64,000 nt of DNA from Rhizobium terricola. GTDB lineage: Bacteria; Pseudomonadota; Alphaproteobacteria; Rhizobiales; Rhizobiaceae. A program made the translations under genes and the position numbers. Of this stretch, positions 1-8,368 are shown one piece after another. A model generated the notes under the pieces. That model made no database searches. It was not told where the DNA came from and saw nothing but the letters and a program-made list of their open reading frames with translations. Within the stretch, counting starts at the first letter, position 1. Every line of letters begins with the position of its first letter. The stretch is taken from the NCBI RefSeq assembly GCF_012927355.1, contig NZ_JABBGK010000007.1, positions 62,001-126,000 of the forward strand, read 5' to 3'.

Positions 1-1
1 C

Positions 2-286
2 TCCACCGTCAACAATCCGGATCTGTCGCCGCTCGCCGTCGAATTCCTCAAATACGTCCAGGATCCGGAAGTCGCCCACACGGTGGCCTTTGCCGAGGGC
101 ACCTTCAACCCGGTCAGCCAGATGGGCAATCCGAAGTGCTTTGAACTCTTCACCAAGGACGAGCTGGACGCCATCCAGTGGGACAGCCTTGAAGAGGACA
201 TGGCGCGTTCGGCCGAGTACGACATCGTGCCCGACTACGACAAGGCACTGGAACTGATGACGGCGGCCAAGCGCCTGCGCGGCTGA
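2..286 (+). CDS. Polyamine-type ABC transporter periplasmic binding protein, C-terminal part
   Basis: This is the 3' end of a gene that begins before the window. The frame is open from base 2 and ends with TGA at 284-286. The roughly 94 residues visible resemble the C-terminus of PotD/spermidine-putrescine-type solute-binding proteins, with alternating helices and a region reading NPVSQMGNP followed by FTKDELDAIQW. The ATPase and two permease genes follow immediately on the same strand, which supports the assignment. The protein would capture the substrate in the periplasm. The substrate cannot be told from this fragment; the downstream amidase-like genes hint at an amide-containing amine. 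An in-frame GTG at 83 is internal and not the start. Confidence 0.75.
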   Translation, partial: STVNNPDLSPLAVEFLKYVQDPEVAHTVAFAEGTFNPVSQMGNPKCFELFTKDELDAIQWDSLEEDMARSAEYDIVPDYDKALELMTAAKRLRG

Positions 287-315
287 GCCGGTCCTGTCCC
301 GACGGAGCAAACGAA

Positions 316-1446
316 ATGAGCCTTGCGATGATCTCGCCCACCCTGACCGACACCCCATCGGAGACCGAAGACGCAGTCCAGGCCACAACGGCACCGGTTC
401 TGCAGCTGGTCGATGTCCGCAAGATCTTCGGCGATTTCGCCGCGGTCGACGGCATCAATGTCGACATCAAGGAGGGCGAGTTCGTCACCATTGTCGGACC
501 CTCCGGGTCCGGCAAGACGACGCTTCTGCGCATGCTGGCGGGCATGGAATCGCCGTCGCAGGGTTACATCACCCTGCGTGGCGAACTGATCAACGACGTG
601 CCGGCCGACAAGCGGCCGACATGTCTCGTCTTTCAGTCGCTGGCGCTTTTTCCGCACAAGACCGTCGGCGAGAACATCGAGTTCCCGCTGAAGGTGCGCA
701 AGATGCCGGCCGCCGAGCGCAAGGCCCGCGCGCTCGAGCTGATGCGCATGGTGCGCCTGCCCGAGAGCTACTATTCCAAGAACGTGATGCGCTGCTCGGG
801 CGGCGAAAAGCAGCGCGTGGCGCTGGCCCGCGCCTTTGCCTACGATCCCGACGTGCTGTTCTTCGACGAACCGCTGTCGGCACTCGACTACAAGCTGAAG
901 AAGGTGTTGGAAAAGGAATTGAAGGACCTGCACCGCGAAAGCGGCAAGACCTTCGTCTACATCACCCACTCGCTCGAGGAAGCCATGGTCATGTCCGACC
1001 GCGTCGGCGTGATGAGCCGCGGCCGCCTCGTGCAGATCGGCACGCCGGAGGAAATCTATACCAAGCCGGCAACACGCTTCGTCGCGGAGTTCTTCGGCGA
1101 GGTGAACAGCTTCGAAGTGAAGCGTGACGGCGACGGCGACTGGGCGCTCGGCGATGGGCGGGCAATCATCGTCGCACCGGTCGGCGAAGCGATCGGCGAC
1201 ACCGCGACCGTCATCGTGCGGCCGGAAACCATGCGCTTCGTCACCGGCCCCTCGAGCGCCGACAACCTGATCACCGGCAAGATCTACAACGAGTATTCGC
1301 TCGGCTCGCGCATGCAGTACCAGGTGCATTCCGGCGAACGGATCTATCTCGTCGAGGCTGCCCGCACGGCAGTCGCCGGCATCTCCGCGGGCGACACCGT
1401 CACCATCGGCTGGGACGCCAGCGACGCGATCGTGGTGGGAGACTGA
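316..1446 (+). CDS. ABC transporter ATP-binding protein, PotA family
   Basis: This 376-residue cytoplasmic ATPase energises the adjacent permeases. It has a Walker A GPSGSGKTT at residues 61-69, a Q-loop (VFQSLALFPH), a signature that is unusual for the family, CSGGEKQR at about 160-167 instead of LSGGQ, and a Walker B DVLFFDEP at 179-186. A C-terminal TOBE-like regulatory domain occupies about residues 270-370, as in PotA/FbpC-type subunits. It starts 29 bases after the binding-protein stop and is separated by one base from the next permease, so it belongs to the same operon. An internal ATG four codons in could also be the start. The family call is secure; the substrate is not. Confidence 0.9.
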   Translation: MSLAMISPTLTDTPSETEDAVQATTAPVLQLVDVRKIFGDFAAVDGINVDIKEGEFVTIVGPSGSGKTTLLRMLAGMESPSQGYITLRGELINDVPADKRPTCLVFQSLALFPHKTVGENIEFPLKVRKMPAAERKARALELMRMVRLPESYYSKNVMRCSGGEKQRVALARAFAYDPDVLFFDEPLSALDYKLKKVLEKELKDLHRESGKTFVYITHSLEEAMVMSDRVGVMSRGRLVQIGTPEEIYTKPATRFVAEFFGEVNSFEVKRDGDGDWALGDGRAIIVAPVGEAIGDTATVIVRPETMRFVTGPSSADNLITGKIYNEYSLGSRMQYQVHSGERIYLVEAARTAVAGISAGDTVTIGWDASDAIVVGD

Positions 1447-1447
1447 C

Positions 1448-2344
1448 ATGGCGGCTGTTACCCATGAGGATACGGCAAGCCGCACCAGTGCGCTGCCCGC
1501 AATCTCCGCCGGCCTTCGCGCCGCCGGCCCCGTCGTCATCCTGCTCGTGCTCGGTTTCCTCGCTCCGCTGCTGACGGTGGCCGCCTACGCCTTTGCCACG
1601 CCGAAGAGTTTTGACGTCTTTCGCTCCTTCACCTTCGCCAACTTCGCGGCGATCTTCGACACCTCCAACACGGTGTGGATGTCGTTCGCCTGGTCGCTCG
1701 CCTACGCATTCGCCACCGTGGTGCTTCTGGCGGTGATCGCCTATCCGATCGCCTACGGCCTCAACCGCATGTTCGGCAAATGGTCGGGCTTCGTCGGCGT
1801 GCTTTTCGTCTTCCCGCTGTTCGTCTCGGAGAACGTCCGTCTCTATGGCTGGGTGCTGTTCTTCATCAAGAACGGCGTGCTCGACGGCGGCCTGAAATGG
1901 CTCGGCTTTTCCGGCGGCCCGGAAGTCCTCTACACGCCCGGCGCCATTCTCTTCGGCATGCTCTACGTCTATCTGCCCTTCATGCTGTTTCCGATGTCGC
2001 TCGGCATCGCCATGATCCCGAAGGATCTCGTCGATGCGGCCCGTGACCTGGGTGCGGGCCGGCTGATGATCTGGCGCGAGATCGAGCTGCCGCTCGCCAT
2101 GCCTGGCATCCTGATCGGCATGCTGCTCACCTTCGTGCTCGGCGCCGGCGCCATCGCAGAATCCAAGATCCTCGGCGGCCAGTCGGTCATCACCATCGCC
2201 CAGGACATCGAGGTCGCCTTCACCTATGCGCAGAACTGGCCGCTGGGTTCCGCGCTCGCCATCCTGCTCGTCATCATCGTCAGCGGGCTTGCCCTCTACG
2301 TCCTGTCGAAGCTCGATCTCGACCGCATTCTCGGAAAGAAGTGA
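1448..2344 (+). CDS. ABC transporter permease, PotB-like
   Basis: This is a 298-residue inner-membrane protein with about six hydrophobic segments. It carries the binding-protein-dependent transport EAA loop that contacts the ATPase (region reading DLVDAARDLGAG...EIELPLAMPGI, about residues 196-220). It begins one base after the ATPase stop and ends three bases before the second permease. With its partner it would form the translocation pore for a polyamine-like or related amine substrate. The family is clear from topology and the EAA loop. Specificity cannot be inferred. Confidence 0.88.
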   Translation: MAAVTHEDTASRTSALPAISAGLRAAGPVVILLVLGFLAPLLTVAAYAFATPKSFDVFRSFTFANFAAIFDTSNTVWMSFAWSLAYAFATVVLLAVIAYPIAYGLNRMFGKWSGFVGVLFVFPLFVSENVRLYGWVLFFIKNGVLDGGLKWLGFSGGPEVLYTPGAILFGMLYVYLPFMLFPMSLGIAMIPKDLVDAARDLGAGRLMIWREIELPLAMPGILIGMLLTFVLGAGAIAESKILGGQSVITIAQDIEVAFTYAQNWPLGSALAILLVIIVSGLALYVLSKLDLDRILGKK

Positions 2345-2347
2345 GAC

Positions 2348-3154
2348 ATGGAAACCCGCTCGCAGATCCGCGCCCGCGCCTTCGTCAAGCTCTGGACCGC
2401 CTTCGTCGTTCTCGCCATCTACCTGCCGATCGTCTGCGGCGCGCTGGCCGGGCTGTCCAAGGGCCGCTACTTCGCCTTCCCCATCCGCATCTTTTCGACC
2501 GAATGGTGGGGCAAGACCTTTGCCTCGCTGGAAATCCAGACGCTGGTGCAGAACTCGCTGCTGATCGCCTTCATCGTCACGCTGGTCTCGGTGGTCTTCG
2601 CCTTCTTCGGCGCGCTCGCCTTCGCCCGCTACGACTGGAAGGGCCGCAAGCTCTTTCAGAAGGCGATCCTTCTGCCGGTCTTCTTTCCGCAGCCGGTGCT
2701 GGGGCTCGCCCTCCTCTTGTGGTTCAATGCGCTCGGCATCAATCCGAGCTGGCAGACGGCCGTCGTCGCCCATCTCGTCTGGATCGTGCCGGTGGTGACG
2801 CTGGTCATCGCGATCCAGGTCTATTCCTTCGACCCGACGCTGGAGGAAGCCGCCCGCGACCTCGGCGCAAGCCGTTGGTTCATCCTGCGCGAGATCACCC
2901 TGCCGATCCTCTGGCCGGGCATCTGGTCGGGCGCGCTCTTCGCCTTCCTGCTCTCCTGGGGCAATTTCCCGCTTTCGCTCTATACCGCGGGCGTCGACTC
3001 GACGATCCCGAAATGGCTCTATTCGAAGATGGTCGCCGGCTATTCCCCGATGGTCCCGGCGCTCGGCACGATGAGCACGCTTTCGGCCGCCGCCCTGTTG
3101 CTTGCCGGCGGGCTTGTCATCATGCTGGTGCGCCGCCGCCAGGCCGAAGCATGA
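2348..3154 (+). CDS. ABC transporter permease, PotC-like
   Basis: This 268-residue, six-segment inner-membrane protein is the second pore subunit. Its EAA-type loop is visible as LEEAARDLGASRWFILREITLPILWPGI, about residues 166-193. It lies three bases downstream of the first permease. It ends with a basic cytoplasmic tail (RRRQAEA) ten bases before the hydrolase start, so the transporter and the downstream enzymes are very likely co-transcribed. The family call is firm; the substrate is unknown. Confidence 0.88.
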   Translation: METRSQIRARAFVKLWTAFVVLAIYLPIVCGALAGLSKGRYFAFPIRIFSTEWWGKTFASLEIQTLVQNSLLIAFIVTLVSVVFAFFGALAFARYDWKGRKLFQKAILLPVFFPQPVLGLALLLWFNALGINPSWQTAVVAHLVWIVPVVTLVIAIQVYSFDPTLEEAARDLGASRWFILREITLPILWPGIWSGALFAFLLSWGNFPLSLYTAGVDSTIPKWLYSKMVAGYSPMVPALGTMSTLSAAALLLAGGLVIMLVRRRQAEA

Positions 3155-3164
3155 GGATCATCGC

Positions 3165-3866
3165 ATGAGCTGGAAAACCGATCGCCGTTCCTTCTACTAC
3201 CAGGGCGCGCCGGAGCCCGAGGATCCGGTGCTCGATAAGGGCAAGGTGGCGCTGCTCGTCATCGACATGCAGAACACCTATCTCGACCGCCCGGACCCGG
3301 CGACGCTGTCGGCCGGCGACCTTGCCCGCTATCACGCCTGGACGCCGTTCCACGAGCGCATGTACGGCACCGTCATCCCCAACAACCAGCGTCTGCTGGA
3401 GCGGTTCCGCACGCTCGGTCTCGACGTGCTCTTCGCGCGCATCGCCTGTCTGCGCACCGATGGCCGCGACCGGTCGCTCAGCCAAAAGAAGCCCGGCTGG
3501 AACAACCTGCTGCTGCCGAAGGACGATGAGGCCTCGCAGATCCTGCCGCAGATCGCCCCGCGCGACGGCGAGATCGTCGTCACCAAGACCACCGACAGCG
3601 CGCTGACCGGCACCAATCTCAGGCTCGTGCTCGCCAATATGGGCATCACCCATGTCGTGTGCACCGGCATCTTCACCGACCAGTGCGTCTCCTCGACGGT
3701 GCGCAGCCTCGCCGACGAAAGCTTCGACGTGATCGTCGTCGATGACGCCTGCGCCGCCGGCTCCATGGCGCTGCACGAAAGCGAGCTCCAGCGGCTGCAC
3801 ATGATCTATGCCAATGTGATGAACACGGACGAACTGATCGGCTATCTGCCGGCCGCTAAGGGATGA
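3165..3866 (+). CDS. Isochorismatase-family cysteine hydrolase (amidase-like)
   Basis: This 233-residue cytoplasmic enzyme has the isochorismatase fold. The catalytic triad typical of the amidohydrolase members can be seen: Asp34 in LLVIDMQNTYLD, Lys141 in VVTKTTDSA and Cys174 in GIFTDQCVSSTVR. Proteins with this arrangement include nicotinamidase, N-carbamoylsarcosine amidase and ureidoacrylate amidohydrolase (RutB), so hydrolysis of an amide or carbamoyl group is expected. The ATG at 3165 was preferred over an upstream in-frame start at 3102, which would overlap the permease by over 50 bases. The gene overlaps the next by four bases (ATGA). Its place directly behind an amine transporter suggests that it acts on the imported compound; this is inference. 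Confidence 0.85.
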   Translation: MSWKTDRRSFYYQGAPEPEDPVLDKGKVALLVIDMQNTYLDRPDPATLSAGDLARYHAWTPFHERMYGTVIPNNQRLLERFRTLGLDVLFARIACLRTDGRDRSLSQKKPGWNNLLLPKDDEASQILPQIAPRDGEIVVTKTTDSALTGTNLRLVLANMGITHVVCTGIFTDQCVSSTVRSLADESFDVIVVDDACAAGSMALHESELQRLHMIYANVMNTDELIGYLPAAKG

Positions 3867-4609
3867 GACAGTCGGGGATGGCGCGCGCCCGAGACTTGTC
3901 CCCCTTGGCCGTTCCTGACACAACTTGGCCGATGAAAGCGCCCGAAATCCTCTGTATCGGCAAGACCCTCGCCGTCCGCTTCGCCGCCGAACAGGCGGTG
4001 CTGAGCTGGTCCCTGACCCGGCCGGGCTTTGTCCGCGCCGACACCATCGCCTGGCTCGAAGTCTCCGAAGCGGACCTGCCGATCGGCGTCGATCCGGCGG
4101 CCCTTCTTCGCGACCGGTCCACGGCGGCGGGCTACGGCGATGCGGTACAGCTGATGACCTCGCGCGACGTGCGCAAACACCATCAGGCCGTCCGGCAAAG
4201 CGGCGATGCGTCGGCCTTCTGCCTGGCGACCGTCGGCCTTGCCAATGCCGGCCGCGTCGGCGCGGACACGCCACATTCCGGGCAGCCGGGCACCATCAAT
4301 CTGGTCGCCCATATCGACCAGCCGCTCGACGAGGCGGGCCTGATCGAGGCCCTGTCGATCGCCACCGAGGCCCGCACCGCAGCGGTGATCGAACTCGGCT
4401 GGACCAGGGACGGCCTCGTCGTCACCGGCACCGGAACCGACTGCATCGCGGTCGCCTGCCCGGTCGCCGATCGGCGTGAGACCTATGCCGGGCTTCACAC
4501 CGATGTCGGCCGGGCCATCGGCGGCGCGGTCTACGACGCGGTGCTCGCCGGCGGGCGGGAATGGGTGGACGAAAAGACGGACGGACGGCAGGGGAGCAAG
4601 CGGCGATGA
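3863..4609 (+). CDS. CbiZ-type adenosylcobinamide amidohydrolase family protein
   Basis: This 248-residue protein resembles the CbiZ family, which in corrinoid salvage removes the aminopropanol side chain of adenosylcobinamide. Recognisable motifs are TVGLANAGRVG (about residues 113-123), a GTINLV segment, and EARTAAVIELG followed by TGTGTDCIAVACP (about 171-200), all typical of this family. The gene overlaps the isochorismatase-like gene and the DeoR gene by ATGA at both ends, so it is translationally coupled to them. No corrinoid transporter or cobalamin gene lies nearby, so its real substrate may be another amide. ATG codons at 3878 and 3932 are alternative starts; the latter would match the usual N-terminus better. 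Confidence 0.72.
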   Translation: MRQSGMARARDLSPLAVPDTTWPMKAPEILCIGKTLAVRFAAEQAVLSWSLTRPGFVRADTIAWLEVSEADLPIGVDPAALLRDRSTAAGYGDAVQLMTSRDVRKHHQAVRQSGDASAFCLATVGLANAGRVGADTPHSGQPGTINLVAHIDQPLDEAGLIEALSIATEARTAAVIELGWTRDGLVVTGTGTDCIAVACPVADRRETYAGLHTDVGRAIGGAVYDAVLAGGREWVDEKTDGRQGSKRR

Positions 4610-5367
4610 AGAAACCGAAGAGCGTGCGCCAGGAACGCATCCTGACCGAACTCAACCAGGCGCCGAGCCTGCGCGTGGCCGAACTCGCCCGAAGGCTCGA
4701 CGTCTCGACCGAAACCATCCGCCGCGACCTCGACGAGATGACCGAACAGGGCCTGCTGAACCGCACCTATGGCGGTGCCGTGCGCTCGCTGTCCACCGAA
4801 CCATCGGTCACCGAACGCCACACCCTCTTCGTCGCCGAGCGCGAGCGGATCGCCAAAGCGGCGGTACAGATCCTGAAAGGCGCTCAGGTCCTGATGATCG
4901 GCTCCGGCTCGACGACGGTGCACACCGCGCGGCGCATCGCGGTCGAGATGAAGAACATCACCGTGCTCACGCACTCCTTCGGCGTCGCAACCGTGCTGGC
5001 CATCAATCCGACGATCAAGGTGGTCATGCTGCCCGGCGACTATCACGCCACCGAGGGGGCCACCATCGGCGCGCATGCGGTGTCGTTTCTCAACTCCTTC
5101 TACGCGGATTTTGCCGTTCTCGGCGCAAGCGGCCTCGGTCCCGACGGGCCGTCGGACGCCCTTCTCGAATGTGGCGCGGTCTACAGCGCCATGGTGGCGC
5201 GCGCCGCCAGTACCGTCGTCGTCGCCGACCATTCCAAGCAGGACCGGCTGTTTCCAGCCCGTTATGCGCCCTGGCGCGACATCAAACACGTGGTCACGGA
5301 CAGGATGCCGGGGGACGAGCTGAAGACCAGCCTGGACGACAACGGCGTGATGCTCACCATCTGCTGA
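4606..5367 (+). CDS. DeoR-family transcriptional regulator
   Basis: This 253-residue regulator has an N-terminal DeoR-type winged helix (about residues 8-58, with LRVAELARRLDVSTETIRRD as the recognition region and the typical TYGGAV exit). It is followed by the DeoR effector domain, with GSGSTTVHTARRI for phosphosugar-like ligand binding. The start at 4606 overlaps the CbiZ-like stop (ATGA), which decides against an in-frame start at 4561. Lying inside the operon, it probably controls the transporter and amidase genes. DeoR proteins usually sense phosphorylated sugars, which is a slightly odd match to an amine transporter. Confidence 0.88.
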   Translation: MKKPKSVRQERILTELNQAPSLRVAELARRLDVSTETIRRDLDEMTEQGLLNRTYGGAVRSLSTEPSVTERHTLFVAERERIAKAAVQILKGAQVLMIGSGSTTVHTARRIAVEMKNITVLTHSFGVATVLAINPTIKVVMLPGDYHATEGATIGAHAVSFLNSFYADFAVLGASGLGPDGPSDALLECGAVYSAMVARAASTVVVADHSKQDRLFPARYAPWRDIKHVVTDRMPGDELKTSLDDNGVMLTIC

Positions 5368-5397
5368 CCGCAAGAGCGCGAAGACAAGGCAGGACGC

Positions 5398-6516
5398 ATG
5401 GCCACCGACACATCCTCCCAGAAGCGAAAACGCGCCCGCGATTTCGGTATCCCCTTCGACGGGACGCCAGGCCCGATGAACGCGATCACCGATGTCGCAG
5501 GCATTCATGTCGGGTTCTCCACGATCCGTGAGGAAACACCCCGCCCCGGCCGCAAACTGCCGGTGCGCACCGGCGTGACCGCGATCCTGCCGCATGCGAC
5601 GGCCGGCGAACCCGTTCCGGTATTCGCCGGAATCCATCGCTTCAATGGCAATGGCGAGATGACGGGTTCGCATTGGATCGAGGACGGCGGCTACTTTATC
5701 GGCCCCGTGCTGATCACCAATACCCATGGCGTCGGCATGGCGCATCATGGCGCGGTGCGCTGGATGATCGACCGCTATGCCGCGACCTACGAAGGCGACG
5801 AGCATTTGTGGATCATGCCGGTGGTGGCGGAAACCTATGACGGCCTACTCAACGACATCAACGGCCAGCATGTCACGGCCGGCCATGTCTTCGAAGCGTT
5901 GAACGGGGCGAATACCGGCCCGGTCGCCGAGGGCAATGTCGGCGGCGGCACCGGCATGATCGCCTACGGCTTCAAGGGAGGCACGGGCACCGCCTCGCGG
6001 CGGATCGCCATCGACGGCACGGATTTCACCGTGGCGGCGCTGGTGCAGGCCAATCACGGCCAGCGGGACTGGCTTACGATCGGCGGCGTGCCCGTCGGCA
6101 AACTCTCGAAGCAGGACAATCCCGGCCTTTCCGAGCGTGGCTCGATCATCGTGGTAATCGCCACGGACCTGCCGCTCGCGCCGCACCAGTTGCAGAAGCT
6201 CGCCCGCCGTGCCGCGATCGGCATCGGCCGCAACGGCACGATCGGCGGCAACAATTCCGGCGACATCTTCCTTGCCTTCTCGACCGCCAATCCCCACCCG
6301 ATGCGTCACAAGGCGGAGGCCGTTCTGACCATCGCCATGATCAATGACGATGTGCTTGACCCGGTCTATCAGGCCGTGGTGCAAAGCGTGGAAGAGGCGG
6401 TGGTGAATGCGATGATCGCGGCGGAAACGACCGGCGGAACGATCCACGACCGCTATCTCATCCCGGCGATCGATGCCGAGGCGGTCGCGCACCTGATGCG
6501 ACGCAGCGGCGAGTGA
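5398..6516 (+). CDS. P1/S58 family peptidase, DmpA-like aminopeptidase
   Basis: This 372-residue enzyme belongs to the DmpA/beta-peptidyl aminopeptidase family (Ntn-like hydrolases). Its members cleave themselves before a serine and then remove N-terminal D-, beta- or L-residues or hydrolyse amides. Conserved segments are DVAGIHVGFSTI near the N-terminus, TNTHGVGMAHHGAV (about 107-120), GNVGGGTGMIAYGFKGG (about 179-195) and the putative self-cleavage and nucleophile region GGNNSGDIFLAFSTAN, with Ser287. The gene begins 30 bases after the DeoR stop. With the two other amide hydrolases it makes a third amide-cleaving enzyme in one operon. No signal peptide is seen, so it should be cytoplasmic. 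Confidence 0.85.
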   Translation: MATDTSSQKRKRARDFGIPFDGTPGPMNAITDVAGIHVGFSTIREETPRPGRKLPVRTGVTAILPHATAGEPVPVFAGIHRFNGNGEMTGSHWIEDGGYFIGPVLITNTHGVGMAHHGAVRWMIDRYAATYEGDEHLWIMPVVAETYDGLLNDINGQHVTAGHVFEALNGANTGPVAEGNVGGGTGMIAYGFKGGTGTASRRIAIDGTDFTVAALVQANHGQRDWLTIGGVPVGKLSKQDNPGLSERGSIIVVIATDLPLAPHQLQKLARRAAIGIGRNGTIGGNNSGDIFLAFSTANPHPMRHKAEAVLTIAMINDDVLDPVYQAVVQSVEEAVVNAMIAAETTGGTIHDRYLIPAIDAEAVAHLMRRSGE

Positions 6517-6709
6517 GCAGCACGCCGCCCGTCTCCATCCCCTGACCGACTCGCTCGCGGACGCGGGAGCTCCTCCTCGAGGGTGAACGCGAACGCAGAC
6601 CACGAGCGTTCGGACCCATCCACATGACGGCTGCTTAGAAGAGACGGTTTCCGCTGCCGCGGGCGCCGGGCCGACCGCAGCCGACCAGCCGCCGAGGGCC
6701 TTGGAGGTC

Positions 6710-6736
6710 TTGACAGCATCTCGAATTAGGTAGATC
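6710..6736 (+). promoter_or_regulatory. Candidate promoter of the TetR gene
   Basis: A consensus -35 hexamer TTGACA lies at 6710-6715, about 50 bases before the TetR start. Possible -10 sequences follow at 6731-6736 (TAGATC, 15-base spacing) or two bases further on. The -10 region lies inside the palindromic operator described next, as expected for an autorepressed TetR promoter. The rest of the 6517-6709 gap is GC-rich and shows nothing else that can be recognised. Confidence 0.45.
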
Positions 6737-6746
6737 GATCTACCTA
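6727..6746. promoter_or_regulatory. Perfect 20-bp palindrome, probable TetR operator
   Basis: The sequence TAGGTAGATCGATCTACCTA is its own reverse complement over 20 bases. It overlaps the probable -10 and lies 17 bases upstream of the TetR ATG. TetR dimers bind palindromes of this kind close to their own gene, so this is very likely the operator for autoregulation, and probably for the downstream exporter if the two genes are co-transcribed. No second copy was found upstream of the exporter gene. Confidence 0.75.
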
Positions 6747-6762
6747 CCAATTGGAGACGCAC

Positions 6763-7338
6763 ATGACCGAAAAGGCGACGGCAAAGGAACGACTGCTGAA
6801 AGCCGCTGCAGAACTGTTCTATGCGGAAGGCGTCGGGGCGACCGGCATCGACGCGATCACGGCAAGGGCGGGTGTCGCCAAGATGACCCTCTACAACAAC
6901 TTCTCCTCCAAGGCCGATCTCGTGAAGTCCTATCTCGATGGCCGTTGCTCGGAATGGAGAGCGTTCCGCGAAGAACGGCTGGCACGGGCATCAACACCGC
7001 AGGAACGGGTGCTGGCAGTGTTCGATTCCTACGTCGATCATGCCCATCTTGCTTATGAGTGCGGCTTTCGCGGCTGCGGCCTGCTCAATGCCGCCGCCGA
7101 GCTGGGCGTTGGCGATCCCGGTCGGGCGACCGTCGCAGCGCAGAAAGTAGAGGTCGAGCGGCTGTTCCGGCAATATCTCCTCGAGCTCAGGCCGGAGGGT
7201 GGCCCGATCATCGAAGAGACCGCCGAACATCTGTCCTACCTCCTCGAGGGAGCCATGTCCCGCGCCGGGCTCGATGGTCATGACGGCCGACTGAAGAGTG
7301 CGCGTCGGATGGCCGTCTCACTGCTCGAGCAGTTCTGA
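6763..7338 (+). CDS. TetR/AcrR-family transcriptional regulator
   Basis: This is a 191-residue repressor. Residues 6-60 form the TetR DNA-binding domain: RLLKAAAELFYAEGVGATGIDAI, then ARAGVAKMTLYNNFSSKADL, in which the helix-turn-helix ends in the usual YxxFxxK pattern (YNNFSSK). The remainder is a ligand-binding domain with a cysteine-containing segment (AYECGFRGCGLLNAAAELG) found in one TetR subgroup. The ATG at 6763, with GGAG seven bases upstream, was chosen over a TTG at 6751. It probably controls itself and the exporter that starts 67 bases downstream. The ligand is unknown. Confidence 0.88.
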   Translation: MTEKATAKERLLKAAAELFYAEGVGATGIDAITARAGVAKMTLYNNFSSKADLVKSYLDGRCSEWRAFREERLARASTPQERVLAVFDSYVDHAHLAYECGFRGCGLLNAAAELGVGDPGRATVAAQKVEVERLFRQYLLELRPEGGPIIEETAEHLSYLLEGAMSRAGLDGHDGRLKSARRMAVSLLEQF

Positions 7339-7405
7339 CGGACATTTCCGCCAGGCGCCCGTCTTTCACCCTTCGCCCTTTCCATAGTCCGAAAAGATCC
7401 AGACC

Positions 7406-8368
7406 ATGACCGACGTCCTGCCCAGCCTGCCAGGCGCAAGAACCAGGCCCGGCGCCATCCTTGTCATGCTGCTTCTCGAAGCGGCGCTCGTCATTTCATG
7501 GAGCGCCGGCTTTGTCGGCACTCGCTTTGCGGTCGAGCATGCGCCGATCTTCCTCATTCTGCTGTGGCGCAGCCTCGCTTCGGGGCTTCTGCTGCTGCCA
7601 CTGGCGCTGACGGTCGGACCGAAGCTCAAGCGGAGGGACGTGCTCTCCCACATGCTGTTCGGAACAATCGGCATGACCGGCTATCTGGCAAGCTTCGCGC
7701 TCGCCATCGAACAAGGCGTTCCGACGGGCCTCGTGGCCCTGATCTCCGACATGCTGCCGCTTGCGGTCGCGCTCTTGTCCTGGCCGATCCTCGGACAGGG
7801 GCTGAACGGGCGCCAGTGGCTCGGATCGGCGGTCGGTCTCGCAGGCGTGCTCATCGCCTCCGGTGCGTCGCTCGAATTCGGCATGGTGCCGCTCTGGTCC
7901 TACGCGCTGCCCGCGCTCGGCACTTTCGCCTTCGCGCTCGCCTCGCTCCTGCAGAAACGCAGCCCGGCCGTGGCGATGCCGGTGCACCAGAGCCTCTGCA
8001 TCCAGTGCCTTACGGCGGCTGCGATCTTCGCGCTGTTCGCCTGGCGGGAGGGTCGCATTGTGCCGATCGCGGAGCCGGGTTTCGCGTTCGGCATCCTGTG
8101 GCTGGTGGTCGTCGCGACCTTCGGCTCCTGGAGCCTCTACTATATCGCGCTGCGAAAGTCCTCGCCGGCGCGAGTGACCGCTATCCTCTATCTCAGCCCA
8201 CCGGTCACGATGATCTGGGCCTGGCTGATGTTTGACGAGGCATTGTCCCTCGCCATGTTTGCCGGACTTCTCGTTTCGCTGGCCGGCATCATGCTGATCG
8301 CGCGATCCCGAAAGACCACCACCCGGGACGTCAACGCGGACGAACCGCCTCCGTCCCCAGGCTCTTGA
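7406..8368 (+). CDS. EamA/DMT-superfamily transporter
   Basis: This 320-residue inner-membrane protein has about ten hydrophobic segments arranged as two EamA repeats (roughly residues 18-150 and 165-300). It begins with a WSAGFVGTRFAVEHAP segment typical of the family and ends in a charged tail. Family members export metabolites, amino acids or drugs. It follows the TetR gene, so inducible efflux is the simplest reading. Its last 38 bases overlap the 3' end of the convergent oxidase gene on the other strand. Confidence 0.85.
   Translation: MTDVLPSLPGARTRPGAILVMLLLEAALVISWSAGFVGTRFAVEHAPIFLILLWRSLASGLLLLPLALTVGPKLKRRDVLSHMLFGTIGMTGYLASFALAIEQGVPTGLVALISDMLPLAVALLSWPILGQGLNGRQWLGSAVGLAGVLIASGASLEFGMVPLWSYALPALGTFAFALASLLQKRSPAVAMPVHQSLCIQCLTAAAIFALFAWREGRIVPIAEPGFAFGILWLVVVATFGSWSLYYIALRKSSPARVTAILYLSPPVTMIWAWLMFDEALSLAMFAGLLVSLAGIMLIARSRKTTTRDVNADEPPPSPGS

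Noticed and set aside
6751-6762. TTG start for the TetR gene
   Set aside because: It contains the GGAG that serves the ATG at 6763.
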